From Actinocorallia herbida (GTDB lineage Bacteria; Actinomycetota; Actinomycetes; Streptosporangiales; Streptosporangiaceae), in contig NZ_RJKE01000001.1 of assembly GCF_003751225.1 (NCBI RefSeq), positions 3,782,001 to 3,846,000 on the forward strand: 64,000 nucleotides of DNA. The letters are read 5' to 3'. The notes below the pieces were generated by a model. It had not been told where the DNA came from. It saw nothing but the letters and a program-made list of their open reading frames with translations, and made no database searches. Position numbers and translations under genes: made by a program. Positions 52,167 through 61,556 of this stretch are shown here, one piece after another; positions within the stretch are counted from its first letter, which is position 1; every line of letters begins with the position of its first letter.

Positions 52167-54779
52167 GTGTCCGACCCCATCGTCCCGACCGTCACGCCCG
52201 TGACGTTCGAGCACCACCGCGCACCCCTCGGCATCGGCGAAGCCGCGCCGCGCCTCTCCTGGACCGTGTCGGGCACCGCGCCCGGCTGGCGGCAGCGGGG
52301 CTACGAACTCGAAGCCTGCGACGGCGTCGGCCGGGTGGCCGGCGCCTCCGGGCTCGTGGAGTCCGCCGCGTCGGTCCTGGTGGACTGGCCCTTCGCCGCC
52401 CTCGCGTCGAGAGAGCGGCGCGGCGTCCGCGTCCGGGCGCACGGGACCGACGGGTCGGCGACCCCGTGGAGCGAGTACGCGTTCGTCGAGGCCGGGCTGC
52501 TCGAGCCGGTGGAGTGGCGGGCCCGTGCCGCCGCGCCGCCGCGCGAGCTGCTCGGCCGGAACGACGGCCCCGCGCTGCTGCTGCGCCGGGAGTTCGGCGT
52601 CACGGGCGAGGTCGTGTCCGCGCGTCTGTACGTCACCGCGCACGGCACGTTCGACCTGGAGATCAACGGGCGGCCCGTGGGCGACGAGGTGCTCGCGCCG
52701 GGCTGGACCAGCTACTCCCACCGGCTGCGCTACCGGACCCATGACGTCACCGCGTTGCTGGCGCGGGGGGACAACGCGATCGGCGCGATGCTCGCCGACG
52801 GGTGGTACCGGGGACGGATCGGATTCGAAGGCGGCAAGACCGATCTCTACGGCGATCGGACCGCGCTGATCGCCCAGTTGGAGGTGCATTACGCCGACGG
52901 CACCAGCGACCGGATCACCACCGACGGCCTGTGGCGCTGCGCGGCCGGGCCGGTGCTCGCCGCGAGCCAGTACGAGGGGGAGGAGTACGACGCCCGGCTC
53001 CTCCCGGAAGGCTGGTCCGCCCCCGGTTTCGACGACACCGGGTGGCAGGCCGCCGACGCGCTCGACCACGATCCCTCCCTGCTCGTCGCGCCGACCGGTC
53101 CGCCCGTCCGGCGGGTCGAGACCCTGCTTCCCCAGGCGGTGCTGACCGGGCCGTCGGGGGAGACGATCCTGGACTTCGGGCAGAACCTGTCGGGGCGTCT
53201 GCGCATCCGCGTCCAGGGTCCGGCCGGGCACACCGTGACGCTGCGGCACGCGGAGGTCCTGGAGAAGGACGGGTCGCTGTCGCTGCGCCCTCTGCGCAGC
53301 GCCTACTCGGTGGACACCTACACGCTGCGCGGCGGGGGAGTCGAGGAGTGGGAGCCGCGCTTCACCCTGCACGGCTTCCGCTACGCCGAGATCATCGACT
53401 GGCCCGGCGACCTCGCCGCGAACGCCGTCGAAGCCGTCGTCTGCCACACCGACCTGCGGCGGACCGGCTGGTTCACCTCGTCCGACCCGCTGCTGAACCG
53501 GCTGCACGAGAACGTCGTGTGGAGCATGCGCGGCAACTTCGTGGACCTGCCCACCGACTGCCCGCAGCGCGACGAGCGGCTCGGCTGGACCGGCGACATC
53601 CAGGTCTTCGCCCCGACCGCGGCGTTCCTGTACGACTGCACGGGGCCGCTCGCGTCCTGGCTGGCCGACCTCGCGGCCGAGCAGGCGGAACTGGGCACGG
53701 TCCCGCACTATGTGCCATGGATCGACCTCCTCTTCCCGACTTCGCCCGCCGCCGCGTGGGGCGACGCCGCGGTCCTCGTCCCGTGGACGCTGTACCAGCG
53801 GTCGGGCGACGCCGGGCTGCTCGCGGCGCAGTACCCGAGCATGAAGGCGTGGGTCGACCAGGTCGCCTCCCGTGCCGACGCCGACCGGCTGTGGCGCGAG
53901 GAGTTCCAATTCGGCGACTGGCTCGACCCCACCGCGCCGTCCGACCGGCCGGAGAAGGCGCGCACGGACCAGGTCCTCGTCGCGTCGGCCTACCACGCGT
54001 GGAGCACACGGGTCCTCGCGGAGACCGCCTCGCTGCTCGGGTACGACCAGGACGCCGTCCGCTACGGCACCCTGGCCGACGAGATCCGCGCGGCCTTCCG
54101 CGCCGAGTTCGTCACCCCGACCGGCAGGCTCGCCGCCGACACCCAGACGGGATACGCGCTCGCGCTGCACACGGGGATGTTCGAGGCGGGCGAGGAGCGC
54201 GCGCGGGCGGGCCGCCGCCTCGCCGAACTCGTCGCCTACGAGGGCCATCTCATCTCGACCGGCTTCGTCGGCACCCCGCTCATCTGCGACGCGCTCGCCT
54301 CCACGGGCTCGGTCGACGACGCCTACCGGCTGCTCCTCCAGCGGGACTGCCCGTCCTGGCTCTACCCGGTGACGATGGGCGCCACCACGATCTGGGAACG
54401 CTGGGACAGCATGCTCCCGGACGGCTCGGTCAACCCCGGCGACATGACGTCCTTCAACCACTACGCCCTCGGCGCCGTCGCGGACTTCCTTCACCGGACG
54501 GTCGCGGGCCTCGCCCCGGCCGCCCCCGGCTACCGCCGCCTCCGGATAGCCCCGCGTCCGGGCGGCGGCCTCACCCACGCGTCCGCCGAGCACGACACCC
54601 CCTACGGCAGGGCCGCGGTCGGCTGGACGATCGAAGGCGAGACCCTGACGGTCACCGCGACCGTCCCGCCCGGCACCTCCGCCGAGATCGACCTCCCCGG
54701 CCGCGCCCCCTTCGAGGTCCCCCCCGGCACCCACACCCACACGGCGCAGATCCCGCTCGCCGAGTCACTCCCCGTCTGA
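52167..54779 (+). CDS. Alpha-L-rhamnosidase (GH78)
   Basis: An 870-residue glycoside hydrolase. It has the GH78 domain order: N-terminal beta domains (including a carbohydrate-binding-like region at about 130-270), the (alpha/alpha)6 barrel with TDCPQRDERLGWTGDIQVFA near residue 463-480, where acidic catalytic residues lie, and a C-terminal beta domain (AEHDTPYGRAAVGWTIEGETLTVTATV). There is no signal peptide, so it acts inside on imported rhamnosides. GTG 52167 follows AAGGAG. Last gene of the LacI-controlled operon. Confidence 0.92.
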   Translation: MSDPIVPTVTPVTFEHHRAPLGIGEAAPRLSWTVSGTAPGWRQRGYELEACDGVGRVAGASGLVESAASVLVDWPFAALASRERRGVRVRAHGTDGSATPWSEYAFVEAGLLEPVEWRARAAAPPRELLGRNDGPALLLRREFGVTGEVVSARLYVTAHGTFDLEINGRPVGDEVLAPGWTSYSHRLRYRTHDVTALLARGDNAIGAMLADGWYRGRIGFEGGKTDLYGDRTALIAQLEVHYADGTSDRITTDGLWRCAAGPVLAASQYEGEEYDARLLPEGWSAPGFDDTGWQAADALDHDPSLLVAPTGPPVRRVETLLPQAVLTGPSGETILDFGQNLSGRLRIRVQGPAGHTVTLRHAEVLEKDGSLSLRPLRSAYSVDTYTLRGGGVEEWEPRFTLHGFRYAEIIDWPGDLAANAVEAVVCHTDLRRTGWFTSSDPLLNRLHENVVWSMRGNFVDLPTDCPQRDERLGWTGDIQVFAPTAAFLYDCTGPLASWLADLAAEQAELGTVPHYVPWIDLLFPTSPAAAWGDAAVLVPWTLYQRSGDAGLLAAQYPSMKAWVDQVASRADADRLWREEFQFGDWLDPTAPSDRPEKARTDQVLVASAYHAWSTRVLAETASLLGYDQDAVRYGTLADEIRAAFRAEFVTPTGRLAADTQTGYALALHTGMFEAGEERARAGRRLAELVAYEGHLISTGFVGTPLICDALASTGSVDDAYRLLLQRDCPSWLYPVTMGATTIWERWDSMLPDGSVNPGDMTSFNHYALGAVADFLHRTVAGLAPAAPGYRRLRIAPRPGGGLTHASAEHDTPYGRAAVGWTIEGETLTVTATVPPGTSAEIDLPGRAPFEVPPGTHTHTAQIPLAESLPV

Positions 54780-55038
54780 CCGCCCCCTCAGGAACACCGC
54801 GATGACGCCCGCAGCCCCCGGCCGCTCCGACGCGCACCCCACGCACGTCCCCGAGCGCGCCGGGGTCTCCCCGGACACCACGTGTCCTACGCCCTCGACC
54901 CCACCCCGCTCGCCTGACCCTGAAAGCCCCGGGCCCGAGCGCGCGGTCCGCACCATTCGGGGAATCGGTCTCGTCGATGGGCCCATGGATCGAACGGAGG
55001 GTTCACCCCGGACTGGCCGGGGCCGGGCCTGCGGGAGG

Positions 55039-56133
55039 TCAAAGGGAGGCTGATGGTCCCAGGGGGAGGAAGAAGGTACGGATGTCGGTGGCGAGGAGGT
55101 CGGGGACCTCCATGGCGGCGAAGTGGCCGCCGCGGTCGAATTCGGACCAGTGGGTGATGGGGTAGAGGCGTTCGGCGAGGGGGCGGACGGACTGGGTGAT
55201 GTCGTGGGCGAAGACGGCGACGCCCAGGGGGACGGGGCAGGGGTCGATGCGGCGCGGGGTGTCGTGGTGGAGGCGGGCCGAGGAGGCGGCGGTGGCGGTG
55301 AGCCAGTAGAGGGAGATGTCGGTGAGCATGCGGTCGTCGCTGATCCGGGAGCCGGGGTCGGTCCAGTGGGCGAAGCGCTCGGCGATCCAGGCGAGCTGGC
55401 CGACGGGGGAGTCGGTCAGGGCATAGCCGATGGTCTGGGGGGTGAGGGCCTGGAGGGCCTGGAAGGGAGGGCGGTTCGCCATCAGGTGCCGGATCTTGTC
55501 CAGCCGGGCTTCGTCGGTCGCGGAGAACACGAGGCCGGCGTCCGGGTCGGGGCGGGTCGGCAGGTAGTTGACGTGCACGCCGACGACCCGCTCGGGAGCC
55601 ACCGCGCCGAGGGCCGTGGAGATGCCCGCGCCGAAGTCTCCGCCCTGCGCGCCGTAGCGGGGGTAGCCCAGCCGGCGCATGAGCTCGGCCCATGCGCGTG
55701 CGATCCGGACGACGTCCCAGCCTCCCTCGTGGGTCGGCCCGGAGAAGCCGTAGCCCGGGATCGACGGGATCACCAGGTGGAAGTCGCGGGACAGCGGCTC
55801 GATCACGTCGAGGAACTCGAGGAACGAGCCGGGCCAGCCGTGGGTGAGGATCAGCGCGAGCGCGTCCGGGTTCGCGGACCGGACGTGCACGAAGTGGATG
55901 TGCTGCCCCTCGATCTCGGTGGTGAAGTGCGGCAGCTCGTTGAGCTCGGCCTCGTGCGCGCGCCAGTCGTAGCCGGTGCGCCAGTATTCGGCGAGTTCCT
56001 TGAGCCGGGCGAGCGGGAAGCCGTAGTCCCACCCGGCGTCGGCGACCTCGTTGGGCCAGCGGGTGCGGGAGAGGCGGTCGGCGAGGTCGTCGAGGTCGGC
56101 CTGGGGGACGGCGATGCGGAACGGCTCGATCAT
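55039..56133 (-). CDS. Epoxide hydrolase (EHN-domain alpha/beta hydrolase)
   Basis: A 364-residue alpha/beta hydrolase with the N-terminal EHN domain (FRIAVPQADLDDLADRLSRTRWP). The oxyanion motif is LILTHGWPGS, the nucleophile Asp is in AQGGDFGAG, and the catalytic His is in DRGGHFAAME. Two tyrosines in the lid (for example ALTDSPVGQLAWIAE nearby) would activate the epoxide. It belongs to the microsomal-type group and may hydrolyse epoxides or juvenile-hormone-like esters. It is divergent from a MarR gene with a large palindrome between them. Confidence 0.9.
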   Translation of the reverse strand: MIEPFRIAVPQADLDDLADRLSRTRWPNEVADAGWDYGFPLARLKELAEYWRTGYDWRAHEAELNELPHFTTEIEGQHIHFVHVRSANPDALALILTHGWPGSFLEFLDVIEPLSRDFHLVIPSIPGYGFSGPTHEGGWDVVRIARAWAELMRRLGYPRYGAQGGDFGAGISTALGAVAPERVVGVHVNYLPTRPDPDAGLVFSATDEARLDKIRHLMANRPPFQALQALTPQTIGYALTDSPVGQLAWIAERFAHWTDPGSRISDDRMLTDISLYWLTATAASSARLHHDTPRRIDPCPVPLGVAVFAHDITQSVRPLAERLYPITHWSEFDRGGHFAAMEVPDLLATDIRTFFLPLGPSASL

Positions 56134-56146
56134 GGTGGACCTTTCA

Positions 56147-56203
56147 TTGGTATTGCCAACGTTGGCACCACCAACAATAGGGGATCGTGGGCACCACCAA
56201 CAA
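56147..56203. promoter_or_regulatory. MarR operator region
   Basis: A 28-bp palindrome at 56147-56174 (TTGGT-N2-TGCCAACGTTGGCA-N2-ACCAA; only the two N2 steps break symmetry). Its right half GGCACCACCAACAA is repeated at 56190-56203. It lies between the divergent epoxide hydrolase and MarR genes, 13 bp from the hydrolase start. Confidence 0.75.
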
Positions 56204-56221
56204 GTCGGTAGGCTGACGGGC

Positions 56222-56701
56222 ATGATGACGGGTGACCCGACGCCGCTCACGCGCCTCAAGAACGCGCCGAGCTGGCTGATCAACCAGGCCGCCGCGCACA
56301 GCCACCGCCTGCTGACCGAGGGGTTCGGCGCCGCCGACCTCCGGAGCTCCCACTACCGGCTGCTGGCCGGGCTCGCCGAGCACGGCCCCGCCAGCCAGGC
56401 CGAGCTGGGCCGCCGCACGGGCATCGACCGCAGCGACGTCGTCGCGGCGCTCAACGAACTCGCCGGCAAGAGCCTCATCGAGCGTGCCCCGGATCCCGCC
56501 GACCGCAGGCGGAACGTCATCACCCTCACCCCGGAAGGCCGTCGGCGCCTCACCGAACTCGACGGAGTCCTGGCCCGGATCCAGGACGACCTGGTCGCCC
56601 CGCTCTCGCCCGCCGAACGCGAAGAGTTCGTCCGTCTGCTGACCCGCGTCAACGACCACCACGCCCAGGCCCGTACCCCGGAGCCTCCCCGGGCGAAGTA
56701 G
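56222..56701 (+). CDS. MarR-family regulator
   Basis: A 159-residue winged-helix repressor. The HTH is PASQAELGRRTGIDRSDVVAALNELAGKSLIERAPDPADRRRNVITLTPEG, with the wing in the DRRRN segment, typical of MarR. ATG 56222 is used; a longer frame starts upstream within the operator, so is unlikely. It is divergent from the epoxide hydrolase and the 28-bp palindrome would allow it to repress both. The ligand is likely a phenolic or epoxide compound. Confidence 0.88.
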   Translation: MMTGDPTPLTRLKNAPSWLINQAAAHSHRLLTEGFGAADLRSSHYRLLAGLAEHGPASQAELGRRTGIDRSDVVAALNELAGKSLIERAPDPADRRRNVITLTPEGRRRLTELDGVLARIQDDLVAPLSPAEREEFVRLLTRVNDHHAQARTPEPPRAK

Positions 56702-56717
56702 CCGCGACCGGCCCGGG
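56688..56717. terminator. Bidirectional hairpin between convergent genes
   Basis: CCCGGGC (56688-56694) pairs with GCCCGGG (56711-56717), overlapping the end of the MarR gene and lying just before the ThDP gene stop. It would serve both strands. Confidence 0.5.
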
Positions 56718-58424
56718 TCAGTCGCCGCGCAGGCGGTTCTCCAGGGTCTCGACCAGGCCGGGGATGACGCCTTCGGGGGACGGGCTGTAGTGCGGGACGG
56801 CCCAGCGGGTGATCCTGGCGTCGATGACGGTGGGCCTGCCGGAGGCCAGGGCCTTGCCGAAGGCGTCCTCGAACTCGTCGAGGGTCTCGACGCGGTGGCC
56901 GTCGGCGCCGCAGGCGCGGGCGTAGGCGGCGAAGTCCGGGTTGTCGAACTCGACCAGGGCGGTCTCCAGGTAGGTGGCGATCTGGTAGAGCTTGATCAGT
57001 TTGAACTCGCCGTCGTTGAAGATCACCCAGATGACGGGGATGTCGTGTTCGACGGCGGTCATCAGCTCGAACCCCGAGAGCGAGTAGCAGCCGTCGCCGC
57101 AGCCCACGACGACGGTCCGGTCCGGGTGCGCGACCTTCAGGCCGATCGCGCCGTTGACGTGCCCGGCCATCGGCCCGAACGACCCGGCCTTGCGGAAGTT
57201 CTGGCCCTCCTCGAGCTCGACGTAGTAGCCGAGCCACGCCAGGTGCGCGCCCGCGTCGGCGAGGAGCACCGCGCGGTCCGGCAGCATCCGGCCGATCGCC
57301 TGGGCGAGTTCCCCGGGATGGATCTTCCCGGTCAGATGGACGATGTGCCGAGCCTCGTAGTCCCGCCCGTCGACCTCGACGGGCGGGACCCGGCCGACCT
57401 TGCCCTCCAGCGCCTCGGTGATCGCGGCGACCCCGGCGCGGGCGTCGGACAGCAGTGCGAAGTCGGGCGGGTAGGCCTTGCGGAACTCGCCCTCGGCGAT
57501 GTTGACGTGGATGAGGACCTTGCCGTTGAAGAGGCCGTCGCGGTAGTTGAACGTGGCGTGCTGGTTGAGCGCGTTCCCGACGCACAGGACCACGTCGGCC
57601 TCGCGGAACGCCTTCCAGGCGCTGGCGTGCCCGCTGTCGGCGAAGACGCCGATCGCGAGCGGATGTCCCTCGGACACGATGCCCTTGCCGTCGAGCGTGG
57701 TCAGCAGCGGGAGCTGGAACCGCTCGATCAGATGCTTGATCTCCGGCCCCGCCCCGCTGCGGATCGCGCCGAACCCGGCGAGCACCACCACGCGCCGTCC
57801 CTGTTCGAGCGCGCCGGCGAGCACCACGGCGATCTCCTCGACCCGTGACGGATCGGGCAGGACCGGCGCGACGTCGACGTGGATCGGCCGGGTCTCGACG
57901 TCGACTCCGCGCTCGGTCAGATCCTCGGGCACATGGATGTGCACGGGTCCGGGCCGTCCCTCGAAGGCGAGGTTGATCGCCTCCTCCAGGACGTCGCAGG
58001 TGTGGGCCGGGTCGCCGAGCAGGTAGGACCGCTTGGTCGTCGCGGCGAACATGGCCTGCGAGTCCGGTGTCCGGTTCAGCCCCGACGTCTCGTTGAGCGA
58101 GCCCCAGCCCTGCCATTTCCGCATCGCGTAGCCCGAGACGGCCAGCACCGGATAAGAGTCGGACATGGCTACCGCGAGTCCGGAGAACAGGTTGAACGCA
58201 CCGGGCCCCGCCGTGGCGAAGCAGAAGCCGAGCCGGTTCGTGTACATCGCGTAGCCGCAGGCCATGAACGACGCGGCCTGCTCGTGCCGGGTGATGATGG
58301 GCCGGATCAGCTCGGAGTGCTTCAGCGCGAGCATCAGGCCGGCGGCGTTCTCCCCGGCGCCGCCGAACGCGGCCCGGACCCCGGCCTCCTCCAGCCCCTG
58401 GACGATGGCCTCATAGACCTTCAT
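56718..58424 (-). CDS. ThDP-dependent enzyme, tandem copy 1
   Basis: A 568-residue thiamine-diphosphate enzyme of the acetolactate synthase/2-hydroxyacyl lyase/decarboxylase superfamily. The catalytic Glu48 is in TRHEQAASFMACGYAMY; the ThDP/Mg motif GCGDGCYSLSGFELM is at Asp444, followed by FNDGEFK. It is the same length as the neighbour at 58440-60146 and very similar throughout, so the pair is a tandem duplication. Differences near residue 105-120 (KWQGWGSLNETSG against DWQGRGAVNDTSG) may reflect different substrates or heteromer assembly. ATG 58424 follows GGGGAG. Last of a four-gene operon. Confidence 0.88.
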   Translation of the reverse strand: MKVYEAIVQGLEEAGVRAAFGGAGENAAGLMLALKHSELIRPIITRHEQAASFMACGYAMYTNRLGFCFATAGPGAFNLFSGLAVAMSDSYPVLAVSGYAMRKWQGWGSLNETSGLNRTPDSQAMFAATTKRSYLLGDPAHTCDVLEEAINLAFEGRPGPVHIHVPEDLTERGVDVETRPIHVDVAPVLPDPSRVEEIAVVLAGALEQGRRVVVLAGFGAIRSGAGPEIKHLIERFQLPLLTTLDGKGIVSEGHPLAIGVFADSGHASAWKAFREADVVLCVGNALNQHATFNYRDGLFNGKVLIHVNIAEGEFRKAYPPDFALLSDARAGVAAITEALEGKVGRVPPVEVDGRDYEARHIVHLTGKIHPGELAQAIGRMLPDRAVLLADAGAHLAWLGYYVELEEGQNFRKAGSFGPMAGHVNGAIGLKVAHPDRTVVVGCGDGCYSLSGFELMTAVEHDIPVIWVIFNDGEFKLIKLYQIATYLETALVEFDNPDFAAYARACGADGHRVETLDEFEDAFGKALASGRPTVIDARITRWAVPHYSPSPEGVIPGLVETLENRLRGD

Positions 58425-58439
58425 CGGTCGGCTCCCCTC

Positions 58440-60146
58440 TCAGTCATGACGGAGGCGCTTCTCCAGCGTCTCCCAGATCCCGTGCACCATGCCCTTGGGC
58501 GAGGTGCTGTAGCGCGGCAGCGCCCACCGCGTGATCTTGGCGTCGATCACGGTGGGGCGCCCGGAGCCCAGGGCGGTGCGGAACGCGTCCTCGAACTCCT
58601 CGAGCGTCTCGACCCGGAAGCCGTCCGCGCCGCACACGCGCGCGTAGGCGGCGAAGTCGGGGTTCTTGAACTCGACGAGGGCCGATTCGCCGTAGGTCGC
58701 CAGCTGGTAGAGCTTGACCAGCTTGTACTCGTCGTCATTGAAGATCACCCAGATGACCGGGACGTCGTTCTCGACAGCGGTCATCAGCTCGAACCCCGCC
58801 AACGAGTAGCATCCGTCGCCGCAGCCGACGACCACGGTCCGGTCGGGATGCGCGAGCTTCACCCCGATCGCCCCGTTGACGTGCGCCGCCATCGGCCCGA
58901 AAGCGCCGGTCTTGCGAAAGTTCTGGCCCGCCTCCAGGTCGACGTGGTAGCCGAGCCACGCGAGGTGCGCGCCCGCGTCGGCGAGGAGGATCGCGCGGTC
59001 CGGCAGCATCCGGCCGATGGTCTGGGCCAGCAGCCCGGGATGGATCTCGCCGGGCAGCCGCACGATGTGGCGCGCCTCGTAGTCCTGCCCGACGACCGGT
59101 GACGGCGCGACCGGACCGACCCGCGGCTCCAGCGCGCCGGTGATCGCCTCGACGGCCAGCCGGGCGTCGGAGACGAGGGAGAGGTCAGGGGCGTAGAACC
59201 TGCCGATCTCACTCGCCGCGATGTTCACCTGGAGGAGCTTCTTGCCCTCGAACAGGTCCTCCCGCAGCCCGAAGGTCGCGTGCTGGCTGAGGGAGTTGCC
59301 GACGGCCAGGACCACGTCGGCCTCCCGGAACGCCTTCCAGGCACTGGCGTGGCCGCTCTCGGCGAACACGCCGACGGCCAGCGGATGGGTCTCGGCGATG
59401 ACGCCCTTGCCGTCCAGGGTCGTCAGGAGGGGGATCTGGAAGCGTTCCACGAAGCGCAGCATCGCGGCCTCGGCGTGCGCGCGGATCGTGCCGAATCCGG
59501 CGAGGACCACGATCCGGCGGCCCTCCCGCAGCGCGTCGGCGAGGACGTCCGCGATCTCCTCGACCCGTGCGGGGTCGGGCCGCACGGGCTTCACCTCGAT
59601 CACCGGGTCCCGGTAGTCCACGCGCACCCCGTGCTCGGCGAGGTTCTGCGGGACGTGGAGGTGCACCGGTCCGGGACGCCCCTCGAAAGCGACGTTGATG
59701 GCCTCCTCCAGGACGTCGCAGGTGTCCGCCGGGTCGGTGAGCAGGTAGGACCGCTTGGTCGTCGCCGCGAACATGGCCTGCGAGTCCGGCGTCCCGTTGC
59801 GCCCCGAGGTGTCGTTCACCGCGCCGCGCCCCTGCCAGTCCAGGGCGACGTAGCCGGTGAGGGCGAGCACCGGGTAGGAGTCCGAGAGCGCGACCGCGAG
59901 CCCGGTGAACAGGTTGAACGCCCCGGGCCCGACCGTCGCGAAGCAGACGCCCAGCCGGTCGGTGTACATCGCGTAGCCGCAGGCCATGAACGACGCGCCC
60001 TGCTCGTGCCGGGTCATGATGGGCCGGATCCGCCGGGACCGGGAGAGGGCCACCGCGAGACTCGCGATGTTCTCGCCGTTGCCGCCGAACGCGGTGTCCA
60101 CTCCGGCGCTCTCCAGCCCCTTGACGAGGGCCTCGTAGACCTGCAT
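58440..60146 (-). CDS. ThDP-dependent enzyme, tandem copy 2
   Basis: A 568-residue paralogue of the protein just downstream. It has Glu48 in TRHEQGASFMACGYAMY, the motif GCGDGCYSLAGFELM and FNDDEYK, so both copies are expected to be active. Fifteen base pairs separate its stop from the next start, and 24 from the gene before it. Probable roles are carboligation or decarboxylation of a 2-oxo or 2-hydroxy acid derived from the fatty-acid-oxidising enzyme at 61557. The exact reaction cannot be assigned. Confidence 0.88.
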   Translation of the reverse strand: MQVYEALVKGLESAGVDTAFGGNGENIASLAVALSRSRRIRPIMTRHEQGASFMACGYAMYTDRLGVCFATVGPGAFNLFTGLAVALSDSYPVLALTGYVALDWQGRGAVNDTSGRNGTPDSQAMFAATTKRSYLLTDPADTCDVLEEAINVAFEGRPGPVHLHVPQNLAEHGVRVDYRDPVIEVKPVRPDPARVEEIADVLADALREGRRIVVLAGFGTIRAHAEAAMLRFVERFQIPLLTTLDGKGVIAETHPLAVGVFAESGHASAWKAFREADVVLAVGNSLSQHATFGLREDLFEGKKLLQVNIAASEIGRFYAPDLSLVSDARLAVEAITGALEPRVGPVAPSPVVGQDYEARHIVRLPGEIHPGLLAQTIGRMLPDRAILLADAGAHLAWLGYHVDLEAGQNFRKTGAFGPMAAHVNGAIGVKLAHPDRTVVVGCGDGCYSLAGFELMTAVENDVPVIWVIFNDDEYKLVKLYQLATYGESALVEFKNPDFAAYARVCGADGFRVETLEEFEDAFRTALGSGRPTVIDAKITRWALPRYSTSPKGMVHGIWETLEKRLRHD

Positions 60147-60170
60147 GGTGCACCCCCCGGGTCGTCCGCG

Positions 60171-61541
60171 TCAGTGCCAGCGCGCCTGGTGCCGCCGGTG
60201 CGCTTCGGTGGTTCCGTGCGTGAAGAACTCGGCGTAGTACTCCGGCTCGATGTGGTGGGTCTGGAGCCAGATGCCGGGCACGTGGACGGCGTCGGTGTGG
60301 GCCGGGAACCTGCCGTGCGTGGCGTGCAGGTAGGTGCAGACGTCCAGCGTGCAGTCGATCACCCGCTGGTCGTAGTCGCTGGCCTCGGCCAGATAGCGCT
60401 GCCCGTAGTCGCCCTTGTAGATGCTCGCGAAGGTCGCCCTGTCGCTGTAGATGCCGTCCGGGCCGAACTTGGCGCGCACGACGGACGCGACGGCGTGCTC
60501 CATCGACGTGAAGTTGGGCGGGCAGGCCGCCTTGATCAGGTGCTCGCCGCCCGACCTGAGCCCGATGGGATGGGAGCGCGCCGCCGCGTACTTGGGCAGC
60601 GGCACCTGCCAGCGCACGGCGTCGGCGAGCCGGAACTTCGGCACGACGAAGTCGAAGCCCAGCATCCGGCCGTACTCGGGCGCGAACTTCGGGTCGCCCA
60701 GCATGATCTGCGGATGGATGGTGCCGTGGATCCAGGCGCCCAGGCCCATCCCGTCGGCGACGAGCATCATGTTCTGCACCAGCAGATCGGCCTCGATCTG
60801 GGTGCGCATCGGCCCGAGCGCGCCGAGCGGCACCTTGATGTCGGCGTTGAGGAAGCCGCTCTTGACCCACTTGCGCACACCCGCCGAGCGGTAGAAGTTG
60901 CGGTCGTCGACGAGGGCGGGCCGCGCCCCCTCCGGCTGGGTGAGCAGGAACATCAGCGCGTTGATGTACTGGTGGGACAGGTCGACGACCGGCAGGAAGA
61001 TCGTGGTGCCGGGGATGTTCGACAGGAACCGGTTGGCATCGAGGTAGGCGGGGAAGTCCCGCTTGCCCGCGGGCACGTCGAGCCGGTGGTCCAGCACCTT
61101 CACCTTGGCGAGCCGGGCCCGCGCGATCAGGGTGTCCGGCTCGAACCGCAGCTCCGGCGCGGGCGGCAGCTTGCGCAGGAAGTACGTGCCGGAGTCGTTG
61201 ATCATGAAGAAGTGCGTGCCCTGCGCGTTGTCGGGGCTGGCGGCCGTCCGCCCGACCATGTTGAGATTCGGCTTGGCCATGATGGGCGAGCCGTCGCGCG
61301 GATCCTCCAGCGGCCGGTCCGGCATCGTCAGGCCGGAGCAGCCGGTGAGCGCGATCAGCACCGCCTCCTCCAGTTCGTCCAGTGGCATCGGCGGGTGCGG
61401 GGACCGGTAGCTCATCGGCCCCGCGGGCACGGACGCGCCGCGGCTGACCCGATGGGTCCTGCGTCGCCAGATGGTCTCCAGCAGGGGATGGGCGACCAGG
61501 TCGTCCAGTCCCTGCCGCCGTACGTCTCGCTGCACGGTCAT
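60171..61541 (-). CDS. Nitroreductase-like protein
   Basis: A 456-residue protein with scattered nitroreductase-fold features: an N-terminal HPLLETIWRRRTHRVSRG resembling the FMN-binding arginines, LDELEEAVLIALTGCSGLT, and LLVQNMMLVADGMGLGAWIHG, which recalls the late helix of the family. The rest is unfamiliar and longer than a normal nitroreductase (about 200 residues), including a C-terminal 150-residue extension. FMN dependence is therefore only a proposal. It overlaps neither neighbour but lies in the same operon, 15 bp after the alpha-dioxygenase-like gene. Confidence 0.6.
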   Translation of the reverse strand: MTVQRDVRRQGLDDLVAHPLLETIWRRRTHRVSRGASVPAGPMSYRSPHPPMPLDELEEAVLIALTGCSGLTMPDRPLEDPRDGSPIMAKPNLNMVGRTAASPDNAQGTHFFMINDSGTYFLRKLPPAPELRFEPDTLIARARLAKVKVLDHRLDVPAGKRDFPAYLDANRFLSNIPGTTIFLPVVDLSHQYINALMFLLTQPEGARPALVDDRNFYRSAGVRKWVKSGFLNADIKVPLGALGPMRTQIEADLLVQNMMLVADGMGLGAWIHGTIHPQIMLGDPKFAPEYGRMLGFDFVVPKFRLADAVRWQVPLPKYAAARSHPIGLRSGGEHLIKAACPPNFTSMEHAVASVVRAKFGPDGIYSDRATFASIYKGDYGQRYLAEASDYDQRVIDCTLDVCTYLHATHGRFPAHTDAVHVPGIWLQTHHIEPEYYAEFFTHGTTEAHRRHQARWH

Positions 61542-61556
61542 CTCGAGGTCTCGCTC

